Source: Pseudomonadota bacterium (lineage in GTDB: Bacteria > Pseudomonadota > Alphaproteobacteria > JACQOE01). From it: DNA of 64,000 bases. The translations under genes and the position numbers were made by a program. This document shows, one piece after another, positions 53,450 to 62,876 of the stretch; positions within the stretch are counted from its first letter, which is position 1; every line of letters begins with the position of its first letter. The notes below the pieces were generated by a model, which saw only the letters and a program-made list of their open reading frames with translations, made no database searches and was not told the origin of the DNA. The DNA lies in the NCBI GenBank assembly GCA_016202695.1, contig JACQOE010000027.1, positions 1 to 64,000 of the forward strand, read 5' to 3'.

Positions 53450-54100
53450 TCAGGCGCCCAGCGCCTTGAGCAGTTCCGCGGCTCGCGCCCGGGTGCCGTC
53501 GGGCGCCTCGCCGTCGTCGACCAGCTGCTTGAGGAGGCCGACGGCGCGCTCGCGCTGCCCCTGGCGCTCGGCGAGGAGCGCCTGAATCTCAAGCGCGCTG
53601 TGGCGCCACGGATCGTCCGGCTTGACCAAGGGCGCGACGCGCGCCTCCAGGGCCGACGCGTCGCCGTCGTCGACCTGGGAGAGCACGAGAAGCAGCACCG
53701 CGAGCTCCCGGTAGAGCCGGTCGACCCCCCGGTCCTCGGCGATCGTCTCGTATGCCTCGACCGCCCGCGCCTTGGCCCCCGCCTCGAGGAGGAGCGCCGC
53801 CTGGCGCAGCCGGGCGAGCACCTGATAGCCGGCCGAGGCGCCGTCGGCGAGCCGCGCCAGGGCCTCGATCGCGGCCTCCTTCCTGCCCGCCTGGGCGAGC
53901 GCGAGCGCCTCCTGGAAGCGCCGGCTGTCGCCCTCGAGCTGCTGGGTGCGGTAGTAGGTCCACCCCTCGCGGCCGGCGACCGCGGCCACGATCAGGAACA
54001 CCGCGAGGTAGACGTAACGGCTGTACTTCCGCCACAGGCGCGCGTACTGCTCCTGCCGGAGTTCCTCGTCGACTTCGCGGAAGATATCGGCCACCGCCAA
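53450..54100 (-). CDS. YfgM-like membrane-anchored tetratricopeptide protein
   Basis: DIFREVDEELRQEQYARLWRKYSRYVYLAVFLIVAAVAGREGWTYY; upstream of bamB-der. Confidence 0.87.
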   Translation of the reverse strand: MAVADIFREVDEELRQEQYARLWRKYSRYVYLAVFLIVAAVAGREGWTYYRTQQLEGDSRRFQEALALAQAGRKEAAIEALARLADGASAGYQVLARLRQAALLLEAGAKARAVEAYETIAEDRGVDRLYRELAVLLLVLSQVDDGDASALEARVAPLVKPDDPWRHSALEIQALLAERQGQRERAVGLLKQLVDDGEAPDGTRARAAELLKALGA

Positions 54101-54236
54101 CCCCGTTCGGCTAACCCCTCAAAGCGGGCGCTAACATAGCCCCTGAGTGCGGCGAAGGCAAACCTGGGCGGGCGTCCCCTGGCACCTCACAATCGGGCTT
54201 AAACCGCGACCGATTCGGGGTTATTCTCGGAGGCCG

Positions 54237-54695
54237 ATGGTAGTCGAATCAAGCACTCTGGCGACGGCGCCCGTTCGCCATTCCTCCCGCCAGCGGCCAC
54301 GGGCGAAGGGTTCGTCCGCGGCGGGGGCGGGGCTGCTTCTGCTCGCCGCCGTCGGCCTTGCCGGCTGCGCCGGACCTGCCGCCGTTCTCACCGGTTATGC
54401 CGCCGCCGAGGGCGTCAGCCTGGTGACCACCGACAAGCTGATCGAGGACCACGTCGCCTCGTCGTCGCGGGCGCAGGAGTGCTCGACGGTGGGCGCGCTC
54501 GAGGGCAAGCCCTACTGCAAGGACCGGGCGGCGGCGCCGGCGCGCGAGGCCGCCTATTGCTACCGCACGCTCGGCCGGGTCGAATGCTTCGACCAGCCCG
54601 ATCCCAGCCGCTCCAGCGTCGCCGATTTCGGCGCTCGCGCCGGCTCGGCGCCACAGGGAGGCCGGACGCAGGCGCGTCCGGCCGGGGTGCGTTAG
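54237..54695 (+). CDS. Small putative lipoprotein of unknown function
   Basis: Hydrophobic segment with lipobox-like LAGC; four other Cys downstream (ECSTV, YCKD, YCYRT, ECFDQ). Confidence 0.6.
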   Translation: MVVESSTLATAPVRHSSRQRPRAKGSSAAGAGLLLLAAVGLAGCAGPAAVLTGYAAAEGVSLVTTDKLIEDHVASSSRAQECSTVGALEGKPYCKDRAAAPAREAAYCYRTLGRVECFDQPDPSRSSVADFGARAGSAPQGGRTQARPAGVR

Positions 54696-54698
54696 GCC

Positions 54699-55091
54699 AT
54701 GGACCTGGGGCATGCGGCAGAGCCCGGCGCCGCCGATCCGCAGCATCGCCCCGTGACCGCCCCCATCCCCCTCCCGAAGCCGCGTCCGCGGCCCGAGTTC
54801 GTCGGCTTCAGCCGGTCCGAGCTGCACGGGCTCCTGGAGCTCTACACCCGGCGGGTGGTGGCCGGGCAATGGCGCGACTACGCCATCGACCACGGCCGGG
54901 GGATGGCGGTCTTCTCGATCTATCGGCGCTCGCTGGAGAGCCCGATGTATTCGGTCATGAAGCTCGGCTCCGGCGCCGGGCGGCCCGGCGAGTACGTCGT
55001 CGTCCGCGGCCATCGGGTGCTGAAGCGGGCCCGTACCCTGAGCGAGGCGGTCGAGGTGCTGGACCGGCAGCCGATCCCGGTGCCGGGCTAA
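54699..55091 (+). CDS. DUF2794 domain-containing protein
   Basis: VGFSRSELHGLLELYTRRVVAGQWRDYAIDHGRGMAVFSIYRRSLESPMYSVMKL. Confidence 0.83.
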   Translation: MDLGHAAEPGAADPQHRPVTAPIPLPKPRPRPEFVGFSRSELHGLLELYTRRVVAGQWRDYAIDHGRGMAVFSIYRRSLESPMYSVMKLGSGAGRPGEYVVVRGHRVLKRARTLSEAVEVLDRQPIPVPG

Positions 55092-55201
55092 TCCCCTGGA
55101 TACGGGCCTGGCCGAAGCCTATATCCGATGCGAGGTCCCGGCGCCGGCGCCGGGCGAAACCGGCCGGTGAAGGGTTGCGCGAAGCGGGGGACACGACACC
55201 G

Positions 55202-55957
55202 ATGCGAGCATTCGCCGCCATCGTCGGCGTCGTCCTGCTCCTGCTTTCCGGGAGCGCCGCGGCCGCCACCTTCGAGGAGGGTCTCGCCGCCCTCAACAAG
55301 GGTAGCGAGCGCAAGGCGGTCGAGATTTGGACCAAGCTCGGCCGCGAGGGGGATGTCCAGTCTCAGTTCGCCCTCGGATTCCTGTACTTCCACGGCACCG
55401 CGGTCAGCGAGCACCAGGCCAAGGCCGCCTACTGGTTCGAGCAGGCGGCAAAGCAAGGCCATCCCGGCGCCCAGTATCATCTCGGTCTGATGTACGAGCG
55501 GGGGATCGGCACCCGTCGCGATTTCTTCCGGGCGGCCGAGTGGTACCAACTGGCGGTCGAGTGGGGCGACCACCGCGAGGCGAAGTACGCCCTCGGGCTC
55601 ATGTACCTGCGCGGCCGGGGGTTGCCGCGCAACGAGTCGAAGGCGGTCGAGCTGATCCGCGCCGCCGCCGACCAGAATCACCACCTCGCCCAGTTCATCA
55701 TGGGCGACCTGTACGAGAACGGCTGGGGCGTGGAGAAGGACTTCATCGAGGCCTTCAAATGGTACCAGCTCGCCCATCGCGGCGGCGCCGTGCTCAACGA
55801 CGGCAAGAGCGACTACAAGGTGAACGAGCGGGTGGCCAAGCTCGCCGAGCAGATGACGCCGTTCGAGCTGGCGCAGTCGGAGCGCCGGATCAACTCCTGG
55901 CTCTCGAGCCACCCCGAAAGCAAAGAGGACGAGCCGAAGAAGGCCAAGAAGGGTTAG
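55202..55957 (+). CDS. Sel1-like repeat (SLR) protein, exported
   Basis: Signal peptide; repeats such as AQYHLGLMYERGIGTRRDFFRAAEWYQLAVEWG and AKYALGLMYLRGRGLPRNESKAVELIRAAA. Confidence 0.9.
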   Translation: MRAFAAIVGVVLLLLSGSAAAATFEEGLAALNKGSERKAVEIWTKLGREGDVQSQFALGFLYFHGTAVSEHQAKAAYWFEQAAKQGHPGAQYHLGLMYERGIGTRRDFFRAAEWYQLAVEWGDHREAKYALGLMYLRGRGLPRNESKAVELIRAAADQNHHLAQFIMGDLYENGWGVEKDFIEAFKWYQLAHRGGAVLNDGKSDYKVNERVAKLAEQMTPFELAQSERRINSWLSSHPESKEDEPKKAKKG

Positions 55958-56003
55958 GCCACCCCCGGCCAGCGACGCCAGCGGAACAGGGAGCGACCTC
56001 GGC

Positions 56004-56780
56004 GTGATCGAGAGCCTCGGGCGCTATCGCCTCGACGGGCGCGTCGCCGTTATCACCGGCGCCGGCGGCGGGATCGGGCGGGCGATCGGCGCCGCCCTCG
56101 CCGGTGCCGGGGCGTGCGTCGCCCTCACCGACTTCGACGTCGCCGCGGCCGAGGACGCGGCGGAGGCGCTCTCCGGCACCGGACTGGCGGCGGAGGCGCA
56201 CCGGCTGGACGTGACCCGGGAGGACGAGGTTGCGGCCGTGATCGGCGCCGTCGCCAGGGCCCACGGCCGCCTCGACATGCTCGTCAACAACGCCGGCATC
56301 GGCGCCCGCATGCCGGCGACCGAGCTTCCCGCCGACACCTGGCGGCGCGTCCTCGAGGTCAACCTCACCGGCAGCTTCCTCTGCGCCCGCGAGGCGGCGC
56401 GGACGATGCTCGAACGGCGCCGGGGCGCGATCGTCACCGTCGCCTCGATCATGGGGCTGGTCGGCGGGGGGCTCTATCCCAACCCGGCCTATCAGGCGAG
56501 CAAGGGGGCGCTCGTCAACCTCACCCGCACGCTGGCGCTGGAGTGGGCCCCCCATGGGATCAGGGTCAACGCGGTGGCGCCCACCTTCGTGCGGACTCCC
56601 CTCACCGAGAAGCTCCTCGCCGACGCCGAGATGGAGCGCGCGATCCTCGCCAACACGCCGCTGGGCCGCCTCGCCGAGCCCGAGGAGGTGGCGGCAGCGG
56701 TGCTCTTCCTCGCCGGCGACGCCGCGGCGATGATCACCGGCCACACCCTGCCGGTGGACGGGGGCTGGCTCGCGCGTTAG
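56004..56780 (+). CDS. Short-chain dehydrogenase/reductase
   Basis: VITGAGGGIGRAIGAALAGAGACVALTDFD, YQASKGALVNLTRTLALEWAP. Confidence 0.92.
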   Translation: MIESLGRYRLDGRVAVITGAGGGIGRAIGAALAGAGACVALTDFDVAAAEDAAEALSGTGLAAEAHRLDVTREDEVAAVIGAVARAHGRLDMLVNNAGIGARMPATELPADTWRRVLEVNLTGSFLCAREAARTMLERRRGAIVTVASIMGLVGGGLYPNPAYQASKGALVNLTRTLALEWAPHGIRVNAVAPTFVRTPLTEKLLADAEMERAILANTPLGRLAEPEEVAAAVLFLAGDAAAMITGHTLPVDGGWLAR

Positions 56781-56807
56781 GGCATGATCTTCCCGGCCCC
56801 GCGCCGG

Positions 56808-57599
56808 TCAATAGGTCGCGCGCCCGCCCGAGAGATCGAAGGTGAAGCCGGTGGTGAAGCTCGCCGCCGGCGAGACGATCCAGGCGATCATGCGCGCGAC
56901 CTCGTCCGGCTCGCCGGTCCGGCGCATGGGGATGCGTTCGGTCATATAGCGGACGGTCGCCTCGGGCAGGGCCTCGACGAGCGGCGTGCGGATCACGGCC
57001 GGGGCGAGCCCGTTCACGGTCACGCCTGTCTCGGCGTAGTCCTTGGCGAGCGACTTGACCAGCCCGATCATCCCGGCTTTGCTGGCGGAGTAGGCGGCCA
57101 TGCCGGCATTCCCCTCCTTGCCGGCGATCGAGGCGATGTGGAGGAGTCGCCCGTAGCCCTGCCCCAGCATCCGCGGCAGCACCGCCTTGGAGAGCGCCAT
57201 CGCCCCCCTCAGGTTCACCCGGCAGACTCGGTCGAACTCGTCGAGCGTGACCTCGTGGCCCTTGACGTTGGTCCGCCCGGTGATGCCGGCGGAATTGACG
57301 AGCGCACGGATCGGCCCGAACGCGCCCTCGACCCGGTCGAGGGCGGGCGCGATCGTCGCCTCGTCGGTCACGTCGACGGCGCCGGCGATCGCCCGCCCGC
57401 CGGCGGCCGCGATCGCGCCGGCCGCGGCCGCGGCCCCCGCCGGCTCGAGGTCGAGGCAGCCGACCGCGGCCCCGAGCCCGCCGAGGAATTCCGCCGCCCG
57501 GCGCCCGATCCCGCTCGCCGCGCCGACGACGACCACCGCGTAAGCCTCGCCGCCGGCGAGGAAGCGGGAGAAATCACCGATGTCCAGTCCCGCGCTCAC
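56808..57599 (-). CDS. Short-chain dehydrogenase/reductase
   Basis: VVVGAASGIGRRAAEFLGG, YSASKAGMIGLVKSLAKDYAETGVTVNGLAP; GTG start. Confidence 0.91.
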   Translation of the reverse strand: MSAGLDIGDFSRFLAGGEAYAVVVVGAASGIGRRAAEFLGGLGAAVGCLDLEPAGAAAAAGAIAAAGGRAIAGAVDVTDEATIAPALDRVEGAFGPIRALVNSAGITGRTNVKGHEVTLDEFDRVCRVNLRGAMALSKAVLPRMLGQGYGRLLHIASIAGKEGNAGMAAYSASKAGMIGLVKSLAKDYAETGVTVNGLAPAVIRTPLVEALPEATVRYMTERIPMRRTGEPDEVARMIAWIVSPAASFTTGFTFDLSGGRATY

Positions 57600-57622
57600 G
57601 CCCCCGGCCCCACCCGTACCTC

Positions 57623-58630
57623 CTAGCGGCGCGGGTCGACGACGATACGCCCGCGCACCCGCCCGGCGAGGATCTCCTCGGCGAGGCCGGGAAGGTCGCG
57701 CAGGCCCACCTCCCGGGTCATGCCGTCGATCTTCGCCGCCGGGAGGTCGCGCGCGAGCCGCCGCCATGCCTCCTCGCGCCGGGGCATCGCGCACATGACC
57801 GAGTCGACTCCCAGCAGATTGACCCCGCGAAGGAGGAAGGGAAGCACGTTCCCCGGAAACTCGTTGCCCCCGGCGAGGCCGCAGGCCGCGCAGGAGGCGT
57901 GATAGCGGAGGCTCGCGAGGGCGCGGGCGAGCGTGGTCCCGCCGACCGAATCGATCGCCCCGGCCCAGCGCTCGGAGAGGAGCGGCCGCTCGGGCGCCGG
58001 CGCGGTCTCGGCCCGGGGGACGATCTCGGCCGCGCCCAGCGCCCTGAGGTAATCGGCGTTCTCCGGCCGGCCGGTGGCGGCGGCGACCCGGTGCCCGAGG
58101 CCAGCGAGCAGCGCCACCGCCACGCTCCCCAGGCCCCCGGAGGCACCGGTGACCAGCACCTCGCCCCCCGCCTCGGGCTCGAGGCCGTGCTCCTCCAGCG
58201 CCATCACCGCCAGCATGGCGGTGAAGCCGGCGGTGCCGATCGCCATCGCCCGGCGCGCGTCCATCCCGGCGGGAAGCTTCACCAGCCAGTCGGATTTCAC
58301 CCGCGCCCGCGCCGCGTAGCCGCCGAACTGCGCCTCGCCGACGCGATAGCCGGTGAGGAGCACGCCATCGCCGGGGCGGAAGCGGGGCGAGGCGGACTTG
58401 AGGACGTTGCCGGCGAAATCGACCCCGGGCACGTGCGGATAGCGCCGCACCATCCGCCCGAGCCCCTTGAGGATCATTCCGTCCTTGTAGTTGAGGGTCG
58501 AGTAGGCGACCTCGACGGTGACGTCGCCCTCGGGTAGGTCCGCCTCCCCGATCTCGCGCAGCTCCGCCCGCACGCCGCCCTCGCGCTCCTCGAGCACGAG
58601 GGCGGGGAAGCGGGCGTCCGCGGCGCTCAT
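57623..58630 (-). CDS. acuI: AcuI/YhdH-family quinone oxidoreductase (acrylyl-CoA reductase-like)
   Basis: VAYSTLNYKDGMILKGLGRMVRRYPHVPGVDFAG, VTGASGGLGSVAVALLAGLGHRVAAATGRPENADYLRALGA. Confidence 0.9.
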   Translation of the reverse strand: MSAADARFPALVLEEREGGVRAELREIGEADLPEGDVTVEVAYSTLNYKDGMILKGLGRMVRRYPHVPGVDFAGNVLKSASPRFRPGDGVLLTGYRVGEAQFGGYAARARVKSDWLVKLPAGMDARRAMAIGTAGFTAMLAVMALEEHGLEPEAGGEVLVTGASGGLGSVAVALLAGLGHRVAAATGRPENADYLRALGAAEIVPRAETAPAPERPLLSERWAGAIDSVGGTTLARALASLRYHASCAACGLAGGNEFPGNVLPFLLRGVNLLGVDSVMCAMPRREEAWRRLARDLPAAKIDGMTREVGLRDLPGLAEEILAGRVRGRIVVDPRR

Positions 58631-59973
58631 CGGGCCGCCGGCGCGAGCGCGTCGCCGAAGCGGGCAAGCCTGCCGATCGGCTCGCCGATCAGCTCGTCCT
58701 CGCGCATCACGATGTTGCCGCGGACGACGGTGGCGACAGGCCAGCCGGTGACGCCGACGCCGTCGAAGCAGGTCCAGCCGCAGACGGCGACGATCCAGTC
58801 GTTGCTGATGGTGCGCTTCTTCTTGAGGTCGACGACGGTGAGGTCGGCGTCGTAGCCGCGCGCGATCCGCCCCTTGCCGACGAGCCCGAAGGCGCGGGCC
58901 GGGCCCGTGCACATCAGGTCGACGAAGCGCTCGATCGAGAGCCGGCCGGCGTTGACGTGGTCGAGCATGATCGGAACCGTCGTCTGCACGCCGGTCATGC
59001 CCGAGCCGGTGTGGGGATAGGGGTTCTGCTTGTTCTTCTTGGTGTGGGGGGCGTGATCGGAGCCGATCACGTCCACCAGCCCTTCGCGCACCGCCTTCCA
59101 CAGCGCCTCGTAGTGCTCCTTGGTGCGGATCGGCGGGTTCATCACCGCGAAGCCGCCGAGCCTGTCATAAACGTCCGGCGCCCAGGCGGTAAGATGGTTG
59201 GGCAGCACCTCGACGGTCGCAAGGTCGCGGTAATCCTTGAGGAGCTCCATCTCCTCGGCGGTCGAGACGTGGAGGATGTGCGCCCGCCGCCCGGTCTTGC
59301 GGGCGAGCGCGATCAGGCGCTTGGTGCAGCGCACCGCGCATTCCACGTCGCGCCACTCCATGTGCTTGATGTACGGATCCCCGTCCTTGATCAGCGCCCG
59401 GCGCTCGCGCATCCGGTACTCGTCCTCGGAGTGGTAGGCGATGCGGCGAAAGCCGTTCCGCATCACCTTCTCGAGGTGCTCGTCGTCCTCGATCAGCAGG
59501 TTGCCGGTGGAAGCGCCGGCGAAGACCTTGATCCCGCAGACGTTGGGCTCGCGCTCGAGGGCGGCGAGCTCGGCGATGTTCTCCTTGCTGGCGCCGACAT
59601 AGAGGCCCATGTCGCAGCGGATGCGGCCCTTCACGAACTCCCTCTTCCAGGCCAGCCGCTCCGACGAGGTGATCGCCGGGTTGGTGTTCGGCATGTCGAA
59701 GACGCAGGCCACGCCCCCCAGCACCGCCCCCGTCGATCCGGTGGCGATCGTGTCGCAGTCCTCGCTGCCCGGCTCGCGGAAGTGAACCTGGCTGTCGATG
59801 ACCCCGGGGAGGACGTGCAACCCCTTGGCCTCGAGCGTGACCGCGGCCTCGGCGCGCGAGAGGTCGCCGAGGGCCTCGAACCGCCCGTTCCGCGCGCCGA
59901 CGTCGGTCTTGACGGTGCCGCTCGGGGTGACGCAGGTGCCGCCCCTGACGATCAGGTCGAATCTCTCCGCCAT
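58627..59973 (-). CDS. pyrC: Dihydroorotase-type amidohydrolase
   Basis: LHVLPGVIDSQVHFREPGSEDCDTIATGSTGAVLGGVACVFDMPNTNPAITS, DVIGSDHAPHTKKNK. Confidence 0.9.
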   Translation of the reverse strand: MAERFDLIVRGGTCVTPSGTVKTDVGARNGRFEALGDLSRAEAAVTLEAKGLHVLPGVIDSQVHFREPGSEDCDTIATGSTGAVLGGVACVFDMPNTNPAITSSERLAWKREFVKGRIRCDMGLYVGASKENIAELAALEREPNVCGIKVFAGASTGNLLIEDDEHLEKVMRNGFRRIAYHSEDEYRMRERRALIKDGDPYIKHMEWRDVECAVRCTKRLIALARKTGRRAHILHVSTAEEMELLKDYRDLATVEVLPNHLTAWAPDVYDRLGGFAVMNPPIRTKEHYEALWKAVREGLVDVIGSDHAPHTKKNKQNPYPHTGSGMTGVQTTVPIMLDHVNAGRLSIERFVDLMCTGPARAFGLVGKGRIARGYDADLTVVDLKKKRTISNDWIVAVCGWTCFDGVGVTGWPVATVVRGNIVMREDELIGEPIGRLARFGDALAPAAR

Positions 59974-60064
59974 CGCGGTTACTCCCCCTCCGGGTTGGAC
60001 TGAGACGCGTCCGGGCGATTGTAGGGCCGATCGGGGGCCGTGCAACACGACTCCGCGACACGGG

Positions 60065-61831
60065 CTAGGGGCTTTGGGAGAGGGTCTCCAGCGCGTCGCC
60101 CGCGGGCGCGCGCCCGAGGACGTGGCGCCGGTGCCAGAGGGCGTAGAAGAGGAGCACCCAGCCGGCGAATCCCGCCCGCGCCCCGCCGGCGCGGAAGACC
60201 GCCTCCACCGCCCCGGGCCGGCAGGCCTCGGCGATTCCGGGCTGGCGTGCGACCAGGGGCGCGAGCGCGCCGCCCCGCCCCGCGATCCATTCGCCCGCCG
60301 GCACGGTGAAGCCGCGCTTGGCCGTGAAGGGCTCGGCCTCCGGAAGATTGCGGGCGAGCCAGCGGCGCAGGATCCACTTGCCGAGCCCGCGGCGCACCTT
60401 GAGGCGGTCGGGGAGCCGGAAGACCGCCCCCGCCACCGCCGGGTCGAGGAAGGGCGTCCGTCCCTCGACCCCGTGCGCCATCAGGCAGCGGTCGAGCTTG
60501 AGGAGAAGGTCGTGGGGCAGCCAGTCGGCGCAATCGGCGGCTTGCGCCGCCTGAAGCCGGGTGCGCCCGCCGGCGGCCGCCTCGGCCTCGGCTGCGTCCA
60601 GCCCCTCGCGCCAGCCGGCCCCCTCGTCGCGCAACAGGCCGAGGCCGTCGAGCGCGCCGCGACGGCGCATCCGCCGGCCGCCCAGCCACCAGGGTCGCAT
60701 CGCCCGCCGGTAGCGGCCGTAGCCGGCGAAGAGCTCGTCGCCGCCCTCCCCCGAGAGGATCACCTTGAGCCCGCGCCCCGCCTCGCGCGCCAGCCGATAG
60801 GTGGGGAGCACGGCATAGTCAGCGACCCCGTCGTCGAGGGCCGCCGCGACCTCGGGCAGGAGCACCCAGAAGTCGGCCTCGGTGAAGGCGACCTCCACGT
60901 GCTCGGCGCCGGCGGCCCGCGCCACGGCGCGGGCGTGCGCACGCTCGTCGGCCACGGCGGCGCCGGGAAAGCCGACGGTGAAGGCGCGCACGGGGCGCTC
61001 GTTGAGCCGCGCCATCATCGCCAGCACCGCCGAGGAGTCGGTCCCGCCCGAGAGGAACATCCCGTAGGGGACGTCGGAGCGCTGATGGACGAGAACGCTG
61101 TCGGCGAGCGCGGCATCGAGGCGGGCCAGCGCCTCCTCCTCGCCCGTCTCCTCGGGCGGGCCGTCGGGCAGGGCGGCGAGGCGGCGGCGCCCGACGATGC
61201 GCCCCCGCTCGACGATCAGGGTCTCGCCGGGCAGCACGCGGCGGATGCCCGCGAACAGGGTCTTGGCGCCGGTGACGAACTGGAGCCGGAAGAGCTCGTC
61301 GCGGGCTCGCGTATCCACCCGCGGCGCAACCAGCCCGGCGGCGATCAGCGCCTGCGGCTCCGAGGCGAAGCCGAAGGCGCCGCCGGTCTCGGCGTAGTAG
61401 AGCGGCTTGATGCCGAAGGGATCGCGCGAAAGCAGAAGGCGCCCCGAGGCCCGATCGTGGATGGCGATCGCGTACATTCCCCGCAAATGGGCGGCGTAGG
61501 AGTCGCCCTGGCGCCGGAAGAGATGCAGCGGCGGCTCGCAGTCGGAGGCGGTGGCGAGCGTCACGCCCGCAAGCTCGCGGCCGCGGAGCTCGACGTAGTT
61601 GTAGACCTCGGCGTTGGCGATCAGCGCCGCCCCGCCCGGCTCCGCCAGCGGCTGGTCCCCGGTCTTAAGGTCGATGATCGCGAGCCGCCTCTGCACCATG
61701 CCGAGGCCGGGCGCGAGGTGGCGCCCGCCGCCGTCGGGGCCGCGGTGGCGAAGCGCCGCCGCCATCGCCTCGAGCGCCGCCGTCGGCGGGGTCGAGCCGT
61801 CGCGGGTCATGATGCCGGCGATCCCGCACAT
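60065..61831 (-). CDS. asnB: Asparagine synthase (glutamine-hydrolysing)-type amidotransferase
   Basis: MCGIAGIMTRDG N-terminal Cys, RHRGPDGGG, MFLSGGTDSSAVLAMM, LSGEGGDELFAGYGRYR. Confidence 0.92.
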   Translation of the reverse strand: MCGIAGIMTRDGSTPPTAALEAMAAALRHRGPDGGGRHLAPGLGMVQRRLAIIDLKTGDQPLAEPGGAALIANAEVYNYVELRGRELAGVTLATASDCEPPLHLFRRQGDSYAAHLRGMYAIAIHDRASGRLLLSRDPFGIKPLYYAETGGAFGFASEPQALIAAGLVAPRVDTRARDELFRLQFVTGAKTLFAGIRRVLPGETLIVERGRIVGRRRLAALPDGPPEETGEEEALARLDAALADSVLVHQRSDVPYGMFLSGGTDSSAVLAMMARLNERPVRAFTVGFPGAAVADERAHARAVARAAGAEHVEVAFTEADFWVLLPEVAAALDDGVADYAVLPTYRLAREAGRGLKVILSGEGGDELFAGYGRYRRAMRPWWLGGRRMRRRGALDGLGLLRDEGAGWREGLDAAEAEAAAGGRTRLQAAQAADCADWLPHDLLLKLDRCLMAHGVEGRTPFLDPAVAGAVFRLPDRLKVRRGLGKWILRRWLARNLPEAEPFTAKRGFTVPAGEWIAGRGGALAPLVARQPGIAEACRPGAVEAVFRAGGARAGFAGWVLLFYALWHRRHVLGRAPAGDALETLSQSP

Positions 61832-61835
61832 GGCC

Positions 61836-62870
61836 CTATCCCGCCCGCTCCGCGGCGAGCCGCTCGAAGAGCGCGCGGTAGGCCGCAACCACCGCGCCCT
61901 CGGTGAACTCGGTCTCGAAGGCCGCCCGGCCCGCGCCGGCGAGGGCCCGGGCGAGGGCCGGGTCGGCGAGCACCCGGCGAATCGCCCCGGCGAGCGCCGC
62001 GGCGTCGTCCACCGGCACCAGGATCCCTGTTTCGCCGTCGCGGATCAGTGCGCCCGGGCCCTGGCTCGCCGTCGCCACCACCGGGCGCGCCTGCGCCCAG
62101 CCCTCGATGACGACGTTGCCGAGGGGCTCGTGCCGGGAGGGGCAGACGAGCAGATCGGCGGCGGCGAGGAGGGCGGGAACGTCGGCCCGCCAGCCCAGGA
62201 ACCGCACCCGCGGCGCCACTCCCAGCCGCCCGGCCAGGGTCTTGAGCGCGCGTTCCTCGCCTCCCTCGCCGGCGAGCCAGAGAAACGCCCCCGGCACCTC
62301 GGCGAGGGCGGCGAGGAGGACATCGAACGCCTTGTTGCGATGCAGCCTTCCGAGCGCGAGCAGGAGCGGGACGCCGGCGGGCGTCATCAGCGTCTCACGC
62401 GCGACCGCCGGCGCCGACGCGGCGTCGACGAAATTGGGGAGATAGTGCACGCGCTCGGCCGGCCAGCCCTCGTCTGCGATCCAGGCGGCGATGTCGCGGG
62501 TGTTGGCGATCAGGTGATCGCACGCGCGGTAGTGCTTGAGGTCGTAATAGCCCCCCAGCCGCCCGACCCGCACGAAGTCCCCGCGCGGGCAGAGACGGCT
62601 CGCCCGGCTCATCCAGGTGAGGACGACATCGGGGCGGAACTCGGCGATCGCCGCGGCGAGCGCCGGCCGGGTGCGGAGATCGAGGAGCCCGCCGAAGGGA
62701 AGCTCGATAGGCTCCAGGCCCTGGGCGCGAAGCCGCGCCGCGCGCCCGGAGTCGCGGCGGATGGCGAGGCGCTGGGCGATCCCGGCCCGCGCGAACGCCC
62801 CCGCCAGGCGCTCGAAGAACGCCTCGGCGCCTCCGTGGCGGGACCCGGCGATGGCCTGGAAGAGCCGCAT
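61836..62870 (-). CDS. Glycosyltransferase (GT4-like)
   Basis: LLALGRLHRNKAFDVLLAALAEVPGAFLWLAGEG, LLVCPSRHEPLGNVVIEGWAQARPVVATASQGPGALI. Confidence 0.92.
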   Translation of the reverse strand: MRLFQAIAGSRHGGAEAFFERLAGAFARAGIAQRLAIRRDSGRAARLRAQGLEPIELPFGGLLDLRTRPALAAAIAEFRPDVVLTWMSRASRLCPRGDFVRVGRLGGYYDLKHYRACDHLIANTRDIAAWIADEGWPAERVHYLPNFVDAASAPAVARETLMTPAGVPLLLALGRLHRNKAFDVLLAALAEVPGAFLWLAGEGGEERALKTLAGRLGVAPRVRFLGWRADVPALLAAADLLVCPSRHEPLGNVVIEGWAQARPVVATASQGPGALIRDGETGILVPVDDAAALAGAIRRVLADPALARALAGAGRAAFETEFTEGAVVAAYRALFERLAAERAG

Positions 62871-62876
62871 CGGGCG

